From NCBI GenBank assembly GCA_020698575.1, contig CM036244.1:29920034-29984033 (forward strand): a DNA stretch of 64,000 bases. The letters run 5' to 3'. Within the stretch, counting starts at the first letter, position 1; every line of letters starts with the position of its first letter. The notes beneath the pieces are model-generated. The model was not told the origin of the DNA, did no database searches, and saw only the letters and a list, made by a program, of their open reading frames with translations. This document shows positions 55,357-64,000 of this stretch, one piece after another. Source of the stretch: Bostrychus sinensis (Eukaryota; Chordata; Actinopteri; Gobiiformes; Eleotridae). Made by a program: the position numbers and the translations under genes.

Positions 55357-56737
55357 CTAAAGAGCAGGGATTGGGATAAGGTCCCTTTCTGCGCCACTGT
55401 CTGGTCCACGTCCTGCACTAAGTTGCGGAAGATCTGGCCAGACAATGGTCCGTATCTACATGAAAACATGTTTCCATTACTGATGCCTAAAGAATTTGAT
55501 CATAGCTTTTGAGTTTTGTTGCTGAAAGACAAACAAACCAACCAAGGACAAAAACATAATCCCCTATACAGACATAACAATGCTTGTGTTGCACGTGGTG
55601 ACTTTCCATTGACAAGGCCAGACTCTTTATATAGAATAGAAAAAGCATTATTTTGTCTGACCAGGTTAGATGGCTTCAGACTGTATAATGTTGCTCACAT
55701 TTCTGTGTCCTGTCTGCAGCAGCACTGAGGGCTAACAACCTCTGCCCTCAGTGGTAACTGATATAAGCAATGTACAATAAGTCTTCTCCCCCTTTGGCTG
55801 GGCACAACAAACATCGCAACAGGGAAGTGACCTTCAAGTCGGGGAGATAACTCTGAATTTTTCAAAAAGCCTCTCAATTATTCATGCCACTTTGCACTCA
55901 CACCTTTCCTTCCACTGTTTTCTTCTCTGGTCTGTTGGTGCTAGGTGGCTGAGCTCATTCGATGCCTCTTTTATAAACTTATTGTATTATTCATTAGTGA
56001 ATGTCCCCAGCCTCACTCTAATGCTGCTCAGCATGGTTTGATGCAATTACATGACAAATATCTTAATATGAGCTGGGCCATCACTGCAGGTGTATGCTCT
56101 AGTACTCCCAGTCCCATTGCATGCATTCCTAAATGCTGTACACGTACTACATGCATGTTTTATGTGAGAACGCCAGGGGAATATTGAGCTATTGTGCCTC
56201 GACAAGCCTGGTGTAAGTGAGATAATGTGGTTTTGCAAAGCAGCACATATGTATTCATCTTGACAACAGCAGAGCCCTGCCGTCATACAACATTGTGGTT
56301 GCCACCTCTTCACTTTCTTCTGCTGCTTTTCATTTTAAGCTTACCTTGAGCTTTGGGAAAATGTACTGTCATTTTCAAGGAGATAGAAAACCTTCACAGG
56401 CATGCAATATCTGTGCTTCTTTTAAGCTGTCAACATCTCTGATGGTAAACTGCTGTAGTCGCTCAGCCTTTGCATTGCACTTCAGATCTCTCAGCCGTCC
56501 AACAATGTGTCCACTGATTTTATGTTAATTTATTTCTTGGTTGTGACACACTTGTCTCTCTCAATATATTCTGTTATTGCTGCTTCATCACAAAAAGAAA
56601 TAAATCATTCTTTTTCCCACTTTTTCTTAACACATAGGCTGGATCTATTTTGAGCCTTGAGTCTAAAATGAGACTTTTAGACCTTGTGCACAGAGGTGGG
56701 AGGAAGTCACTGCAGATGTTTTATGCAGATCAACTGG
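55357..56737. other. No gene seen
   Basis: Unique-looking DNA. Frames 55945-56187 (plus) and 56047-56313 (minus) overlap and have no domains. Confidence 0.4.
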
Positions 56738-56951
56738 TAGGGCTGTACAGTATTATATACTAGAATTCTACACTTTGCAGCCATAAAGGGTCAGAAGCCA
56801 GTCTACTGTTTGTGCCAGTCCCAAGCCTGGCTAAATGCAGAGGGTTGCATCAAGAAAGCCATTTGGGGTAAAAAGATGATTAGAGATACAGTATTTCATT
56901 GGCCAGACACAATATCTATAAATTTACAATACAGTGTATTGTGCAGCCCTA
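56738..56951. mobile_element. Small hAT-like MITE with a SINE tail inside
   Basis: The ends TAGGGCTGTACAGTATTATA and, inverted, TAGGGCTGCACAATACACTG are similar. The flanking 8-mers (TCAACTGG and TGGGGCAG) do not match, so the target duplication is lost or the limits are wrong. At 56811-56876 it contains the GTCCCAAGCCTGGCTAAATG block of the SINE tail also seen at 2.5 and 3.8 kb. Confidence 0.5.
56811..56876 (+). repeat. SINE/LINE tail fragment
   Basis: GTGCCAGTCCCAAGCCTGGC, then AGAGGGTTGCATCAAGAAAG and a GGGGTAAAAAG end. It is the third copy of the tail found at 2488-2547 and 3808-3850. Confidence 0.6.
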
Positions 56952-58396
56952 TGGGGCAGTGGAGAGTAATTTTAGTATTCATGTGTGCCCCATGCTTGCG
57001 TTTTCATTTACTCAGACCACATTTCAATGGAAGCCTAAGCGTGCAATTAAAGAAAAGGATCCAGTCAGTAGAGAAGCCCAAAGTGACCTCTTCTGAACTG
57101 AAAAGAGCAGCTTTGTTTTTCTTCAGTCACTTTCCACTTTTAAAATGTTCATCAAGTGCACATTTACATGCATCAGAAGTGAGTATAGTCTGATTAATGC
57201 AGAACCAGCTCTGGGTTAGAATAATGGGAGACTCTCTGAAATAATGTCATCCACAAATGCTTAAGACATGAATGAGCTCATCTCTCATGTGATTACAAAG
57301 ACATCAAATATTCCTCTCGTTCAGAGACTCCTGTAAAGTTTATCAGTCCACACCATTTTCAATTTCTGATGTTGGATTTGAAACTGAAATGATTTACTTT
57401 AACTTCTGTGATCTCTATTTAAAGATGTCTTTCTTTAATACATCATTTAACACACATTAAAAAAAAAAAAAACAGGAGCACAATGTATCAGTATGAACTT
57501 TAGTTTAGCTCATAGCGGTGTTTTCTGCTCCTGTCTGTCTTTTAGAATCACAGACAAAGAGATGTACAGTTTTACTGGACTTTCACTGCTCTCCTGGGCA
57601 CAATTCTCCAACACAACAGGCAGCATTCAGCAAAAATAAACTTTGATAACCTCTGTATGAGCCACATCCAGCTGCAGCAGCTTTAGGAGCTCACCACAGA
57701 GGCTTAGCAGATGAAAGAGGAATCTTTATCTCCTTTTCAAACAGTCTTTTATACACAGGCCATCACTGTTGGCCATGCAGTGGCAAATAAGTCTGCAAAA
57801 CAATGCATAACTCAGAGCTCTTTGTATTATTCCGGACAAAAAGATTCATGCTATACACAGTCTGGGGCATCCCTTCCTGTAATGGGACAGCTGAATGCTG
57901 GGACACCAAAGATAAGGTTCCACATAAACTTTTAAAATGTGAGATACATTAAAAAATAAATCTACTTGTAACAATTTAAACATCCTATTATTTGCAGTAT
58001 GTCGTTAATACATTTTTTTTTTGTTTAGTACCATCCATTAAAATTATTTGCATTATGTTGCATTATTTTAAAAAAGTAAATAAATCTCATGTTAGCTCCT
58101 TGCTCCTCCCAGGTAATCAGAAAAAGTGTCATGAAAAAAAACAAAAAAACAAAACAAAAAAAACAAACATAGTAATCACACACATTATTAAACACTGGAT
58201 TATTATGTTTGGAATTTAATAACCAATCAATAAACATGAAATAACCAGAAATTACTGCCTATCATTGTGCTGGATAGACAGATTGATATCCAGTACCATA
58301 AACCCTTTTCCTTGCCTATACTCTACAAGTGGGAATAAAAATTCACACATCTGGTTCTATAAGCCCCCTCTCACATCCAGCCACTGCTTGGAAATG
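56952..58396. other. No gene seen
   Basis: Unique AT-rich sequence with an A tract at 57458-57472 and an (AAAAAC)n patch at 58134-58168. Confidence 0.4.
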
Positions 58397-58398
58397 TA

Positions 58399-59224
58399 CG
58401 CTGCCTGGCCAAAAAGAAAAAGAAAATAGTCGCCACTTGGATTTAACTAAGTAAATAGGTAAGAGCTTCCCTGCAGCTGGTCAGGTCTAGGTTCAGCAAT
58501 GTTATGTGCCCAAAGAATGAGGTCAGCTGACTACTTGCATATACTGAATGACCAGGTTACTCCATCAATGGATTTTTTCTTCCCTGATGACACGGGCTTA
58601 TTCCATGACATCAATGCCAGGATTCAAAATGCAAAACAATGGTTCAGGGAGCATGAGACATCATTTTCAGACCCCACTGAGCATCTTTGGGATGTGCCGG
58701 AGTGTCTGCCTGCCCAAGACACACACTAGTATTTTGTTGGACCTTTAGCTTTGATTAAAGCATGCATTCGCTGTGTCATTGTTTCCATGAGCTCCTGCAA
58801 TGTCACAACATTTATTTCCATCCAGCATTGCATTCATTTTTTGCCAAGATCGTGTATTAATGATAGGAGAATTGAACCACTGTGCAAAGTCTTCTCCAGC
58901 ACATCCCAAAGATTCTCAGTGGGGTTAAGGTCTGGACTCTGTGGTGGCCAGTCCATGTGTGAAAATGATGTCCATGTTCCCTGAACCACTCTTTCACAAT
59001 TTGAGCTCAATGAATCCTGGCATTGTCATCTTGGAATAAGCCCGTACCATCAGAGGAAAAAAAAAAAAACATTGATGGTCAGTCAGTATATGCAGGTAGT
59101 CAACTGACCTCATTCTTTGGGCACATAATGTTGCTGAACCTAGACCTGACCAACTGCAGGGAGGCTCTTACCTATTTACTTAGTTAATTCCGGGTGGCAA
59201 CTTTTTTTTTTTGGCCAGGCAGTG
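58399..59224. mobile_element. Palindromic Tc1 derivative (foldback)
   Basis: TA dinucleotides flank it (58397-58398, 59225-59226). The ends are CGCTGCCTGGCCAAAAAG and, inverted, CACTGCCTGGCCAAAAAA. The two arms extend the match for about 300 bp: both carry TAAGTAAATAGGTAAGAGC, AGCAATGTTATGTGCCCAAA-like and GAATGAGGTCAG blocks. The right arm, read on the minus strand, encodes WPPQSPDLNPTENLWDVLE of a Tc1 transposase C-terminus. The left arm, on the plus strand, has a deleted version of the same coding segment (HETSFSDPTEHLWDVPE). So both halves derive from the same 3' end of one transposon in opposite orientation. Confidence 0.85.
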
Positions 59225-59226
59225 TA

Positions 59227-61789
59227 TTTACAGCAGCAGTAACAATTGGACTGTGGTGATAAATGTCTTAATGAGCGACTTGCTGAAAGGAAGCTGCTGG
59301 AGAAGCAGAGTGTTGCTGTGGACTGCAGCCCATGTGTACAATGGCTTCATTAGCCCAGGGCAGTCAGCCAAAATAAAGCATGCTAAAGTTATGTTAATGT
59401 TGTTAATGAGAGTGGGAGTGTGTGCCTAGTGGGACTGCTGCATGTGCAGACTGATCAATGCTTAGATCATAAATTTTACTGCAGGTCTAGTTCAACTGGA
59501 TCAGGATGTCATTTTAAAATTCTGCTGCAAAATCAACTCTGCTTTGGTTTTCAGGTTGAATGTGCAAAGAGATAATGGCAATGTTCTCAGTGCTTGAAAG
59601 GGAAAGCAATAGCTGATGAACAATAGTGAAAATTAAATTTGGCATTTCAATATCAACACAAAAGACAGAGTCACACTCAGATCAGATGATCCATGACTGT
59701 TCCTGTATACTTCTGCCCCCTCTCCTCTGACCTCCACTGAACTCCTCCGGCCCATCTGGCGGGCAACAGGCAACAGTATGGTTATTTTTAGTGGTGTGGT
59801 GGAAGTAGGGGGCGAAATTTAGAATCTTGCCTGGGACGCCATCAGAGCTAGGACTGGCTGTGTGTGTAACCCCTGTCTGTGCAAGCTCTAAAATGAATAA
59901 TACAGGCCCAAGACTGTTACTATTCACATACATAATCATAGTGTACCAGATATGTAACTGTCAATTAACAATAAAGTATTTAAACTGCCCCTTTGATTAA
60001 ACACTATTATATGGATGGTGTAATTCTACCACACATTAGCCCACTATCTCCATTTTTGCCAAAACCCAAGAATCATACCAAGCCTTATGCCAACACATTG
60101 AACCATCAGGTAGTGTACACTTTTAAAATGCAAGCAGCCATGTTAAACTGACTCTCCTAAATTAGAACACATACACTGGACCGTATTACTTTAATAAAAA
60201 TGCATTTTCTGTTTTCAAAGCAATGATGTCACTTTTAACAACATAAATCACAAGCTGCACAAACAAACCCTACACGACTGAACATGTTCAAAGAAAATCT
60301 CCTCACCAAACAGTATGAGACAACAAATACATACACATGAAATGTTTGTCAGCTGTGTACACACTCAAGATATGAAACTGCATTAGGGTTGTCTATGCCC
60401 CTGCATCATTATGAGAATATTTACATGACATTTAGAAGTCACTCAGGTGTCTCATGGTTAATCCCAGCCTAAGCACTTGTGTCAGCTTCAGGTGAAAGAG
60501 CCCTCTGCACTTCTCATCCTCTCAAAAACATCTGCTATTAACCAGAGTAGATCTAAGGAGAAGAGAGCAGTCACTTCCTGTTTATGTAAATTCTGCTCTC
60601 ACCTGTCACCACACAAACACCATCAGGAAAATGAATGACAAGCTGCATAAACAAAGACGTCTTCACAAATCTAAACAGAATCACAATGACAATAAATAAA
60701 TGACATCAAAATATGCCACAAATGGAGAAAAAATACACGTGTTGTTTTGATCCTAATTTCATCAACAGGCTAATAATAGTGCACTTACAGTCATGTGATG
60801 TCTGATGAGGTTGAAGATTAGGTTTCCAAACTAAACACTGATGTAGACTTCATTTTATTAAACAGTAAACAAAATGGTAATGCTGAGTCAAAGTACAAGC
60901 TGGTCTAAAATCTAATTCGTAATGAAGAATGTAGGTTTGTACTTTGTTTTTTTCTTTCTTTTTTTTTTTTCCACCATGCCCTTTAAAATGTTCACAAAAA
61001 AATTTAATAAATGTTATTTTTTCCTTCTGGGGCAAAATGTGATATCTACTAAATTAAAATACGTGCTGTTTCAAAATTCAAGTTCAGACTCTTTCTGGGG
61101 AGGGGGAATCAACCGTGTCTTCCAAATTCAAAGTACCCACTTGACATGTCTAGAAAAGTCAAATATAAAAAAGTTAAATATAAATATGTATCATACTGTA
61201 TGTGCTAAATGATAGACTTCAGTAATCAATATACAGCAACACACAACACAAAATATTCTTAAGGCTAGCACTTTGAGAATAACAGTGTTACAACAGTAAC
61301 TTTTATGACAAGGGTTTTATAAACAATGCACTTAATTAATCCGATATAAACACTATAATAGTATGTCACAATGCTTCACCATTGATAGTCAGCCTGAACC
61401 ACAAGTAAAAATTATACAGTAAATACAATATCTTGGTCTAAAAATATAACACGATCTGTGTAAAATAAATGGTGGCCCTCTCCTCTAATACCAGAGTGAA
61501 CTGCTATAGCTGTGAGCTCTCTAATGTTAATGATGCTGATCACACTTTAGTGGTCTGCAAAAGTCACCTTCATCCAGGTCACTGGGTCAAAAGTATTCAG
61601 TGACATTATCATTATTAGATGAAGGGGGCGCTCTATCTTAGGCCAAGGTCAGGAGAGGCATTCTGGGTCTAAATAAGAAAGCACTCCTGGACTACTTTCT
61701 GTAAGAGCTGAAGAGGAGGCAGCTTGTGGTAAACAAGAATCCAGAGCAGCCCATCCATTGTGTTTAGAGGCTCATTCCTCCTGACGCTC
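59227..61789. other. No gene seen
   Basis: About 2.6 kb unassigned, with a pyrimidine tract at 60944-60972. The patch 59690-59800 is GC-richer but unassigned. Confidence 0.4.
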
Positions 61790-61940
61790 ACTGGGGAGCA
61801 GAGCCTAAACCAGCATGAATACATGATGGGCAGCAGACATCTGGGGCTGTTGGCAGTCCATCACACGCTAACTCAGACAGACACACACTCACATCGTGAT
61901 CTACAGGCAATTTAGACTGGGACACCACCAGACTCAAATG
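61790..61940 (-). repeat. SINE relic, probable
   Basis: The plus strand shows GGCTGTTGGCAGTCCATCAC, then CAGACAGACACACACTCACA and ACAGGCAATTTAGACTGG, in the same order as in the SINE tail at 22.6 kb. Head and limits are not visible. Confidence 0.4.
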
Positions 61941-61944
61941 TCAC

Positions 61945-63394
61945 GGCAAAAGCCTAAAGTCCAACCGTTCATTCAAAACTCCCACACCAACACAGATCTG
62001 ACATATAACAATAGCTCTGTACTATCAGCTGAAGCCTCTGTGTGACCCTGGTGCACATGTGTAAATCCTGCAAAGCCTGAAATTGGCTTCATTGATTCAG
62101 TGGATAGCACTGTGCTGGAGGTGGTTGCTCTGAGCTCGGCTGGTGCTAACAAGCACCAAAAGTCACAGCAATAGCAGCAGAAAGCTGCTTTGACATTTGA
62201 GTGTCCATTGTGTCCTCTTTCAGGGCTGGACAGGAAGCCAGAGGAAGACTGTGTGGAGAGAGTGTTTTGGCTGCCCTCACTTCCACAGGCAGAATTATAC
62301 ACAACATTAGATAAACAAGACGTAATCTCATGGCTGTCAGTGAGAAAGACCATGGATTTGCTGTTCTAAAAAGTTGCAAATTGGAGCTTTTAGTACATCA
62401 GAACAAGCTCATGGGGCAGAGTAACTGGTTTAGTGTGGAAAGTGTCTGGTTGTGTGCCACTGCTGGAGAAGAAAACACAAACAGAGCTGCTTCATTCCCA
62501 GCCACTTTCATTCTACATTAGCATCTCTGCTAACTGCTGTCAAGGTTAGATACCCCTTAGTTAAATGAGATGAAAGTTCTTATTACTTCCAATATATTTG
62601 ACCAACTAACCCAACACAGCTCTATGGATAAGAAAGGGATCTAATTGCACAAAAGAATAACAAAAGTGAAGTAAATGTACATTTTCTCACAGCAGTGTTT
62701 TTTTAAATAACATGTTGTCACTTTATATTTCATTATCATTCAGTAGGCAGCAGGTAAAAACTTGTATACTTTTGGTAAACTTGCTGCTTCTTAAAACATG
62801 TGCTTTTTGAAATTGCAGGTGCTGAAAACATGGCCCAACTTTTCCCAACTTCTTGTAGAGGTGAAATTAATTCGTGGAAAAACTGTTTTGCATTGACTTT
62901 TATAACTGATGTTTGGGGAATGCTGTAATGTCAGATTTGAATGTAAGATCTCATGGCAAGGTGGGACAGATTTACTGGCACATGCATTATTAAAGCTCTA
63001 TTTATATGCAGCACTCATGTTGTTGCACTGGAACCAAAATATTCCCTCTGCAAGTCATCCAAAATATTAAACCAGCTCTGCCTCTCACTCAGACCAACGT
63101 TATTAACCCAGAGGTCCCAGCACTGAAGGGACATATCCAATAATAATTCTGCATGTGATAAATTACAGAGACATAATTCAGATTGGAGATGGATTCAATG
63201 GCCTGGTGAAGACTTTTTGGTTTCTGTCCTAATTCAGTCACAGTCACCTCTGAGATCAGATTCCCCAATTCTTTATTGCAAATACAAACAATATACTTCT
63301 GACTGGATACAACAGTACTTTTCTATTGTTACTTATTTTATGATTTTTGTATTGCTACAAGCAACATTAAAATCTATGGGTGTTGAATCATTGT
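61945..63394. other. No gene seen
   Basis: The minus-strand frame 61973-62353 (126 codons, serine-rich) has no domain, and the alternative frames overlap it. I do not call it a gene. Confidence 0.35.
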
Positions 63395-63908
63395 GAGTAT
63401 TTACACCATGTTTAACAGTGGCCAGTTGTGATCTATGACGAGATGTTTTTGGTACCATTTCTGAACAGCACCATGGACAGTACCTACACTAGTTCTGGTG
63501 AAAGGAACTCTGAAAAGCAAGAGATTTTGGACAATTCCATGCTCCCAACTTTGTGGGAACAGTCTGGGGATGGCCCCTTCCTATTCCAACATGACTACAC
63601 ACCAGTGCACAAAGCACGGTCCATAAAGACATGAAGGAGGGAGTTTGGTGAGGAACAACTTGACTGGCCTGCACAGAGTCCTGACCTCAACTTAACAGAA
63701 CACCTTTGGGATGAATTAGAGTGAAGACTGCGAGCCAGGCCTTCCCATCCAACATCAATGTCTGACATTGGACGAGAACATCAGACATGTAGATGTCTGA
63801 GGAAGGGTGGGTTGACGTCATAATTAACCCTGTGGATTAAAAATGGGATGTCACTTAAGTTCATATGTGTGTAAAGGCAGGTGAGCTAATACTTTTGCAA
63901 ATATAGTG
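63395..63908 (+). mobile_element. Tc1 relic, 3' portion with transposase C-terminus
   Basis: The frame 63428-63634 contains EILDNSMLPTLWEQSGDGPF and FQHDYTPVHKARSIKT (second catalytic aspartate). After a TGA comes the shifted EEQLDWPAQSPDLNLTEHLW and DELE (third acidic residue) near 63655-63722. It ends with a GTGTGTAAAGGCAGG-type tail and TTTTGCAAATATAGTG beside a TA (63909-63910). The 5' end with the DNA-binding domain is missing. Confidence 0.8.
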
Positions 63909-64000
63909 TATGTGCAGACTTTAGGCTGAATATCACTTTTGCTTTATTTTGTATACAACTAGCAGTTTTTACAGGGTTTAACACAAAATATTTAATTGCA

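Noticed and set aside
61973..62353. 126-codon minus-strand frame
   Set aside because: Serine-rich low-information composition, overlapped by other open frames, no domain.

Overview
This window looks like intergenic or long-intron DNA from a teleost fish. The evidence is a set of fish-type transposable elements: four Rex3 (RTE-clade) copies whose 3' ends run into GATG repeats, an L1, a Jockey-superfamily LINE, several abundant fish Tc1 families, small hAT derivatives with 8-bp target duplications, and tRNA-headed SINE relics. The base composition is AT-rich and there are no bacterial operons, rRNA or tRNA genes. I found no host protein-coding exon I could defend. Almost every long reading frame is a piece of a decayed transposon.

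Layout. 1-5.3 kb: unique sequence with isolated hAT-like ends and two SINE pieces. 5.3-10.5 kb: a LINE with an L1-type ORF1 followed by a Jockey-superfamily endonuclease and reverse transcriptase, its ORF2 split by a Tc1 element (7605-8712) with TA target duplications. 10.5-18 kb: mostly unique, with an ancient Rex3 relic (about 13.7-14.2 kb) containing three TTAGGG units, a locally duplicated segment, and one end of a Tc1. 18.1-21.9 kb: an inverted-repeat foldback directly followed by a near full-length Rex3. 22.5-23.9 kb: a SINE interrupted by a 966-bp hAT derivative. 24-33 kb: unique sequence with a recursive-splice-like motif on the minus strand near 28,850. 33.0-35.5 kb: second Rex3.

36.4-40.1 kb: a small hAT element, then a three-level nest (Tc1 broken by an unclassified insert, itself broken by a second copy of the same hAT derivative). 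43.0-46.2 kb: an L1 with both ends and near-perfect target duplications but a large internal deletion. 46.3-54 kb: a LINE 3' fragment, a 355-bp hAT MITE, then about 5.5 kb of apparently unique DNA, a microsatellite and a second local duplication. 54.7-55.4 kb: 5'-truncated Rex3. 56.7-57.0 kb: a MITE containing a SINE tail. 58.4-59.2 kb: a palindromic Tc1 derivative. 63.4-63.9 kb: the end of a Tc1 copy.

How it fits together: no gene set here works as a host pathway. The elements form a chronology. Old Rex3, SINE and Tc1 copies were hit by younger hAT insertions, which still have (near-)perfect target duplications. Every transposase or reverse transcriptase frame visible is interrupted, so any movement of the non-autonomous elements would need enzymes encoded elsewhere. 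Family names rest on motif recognition from memory, not on a database search.
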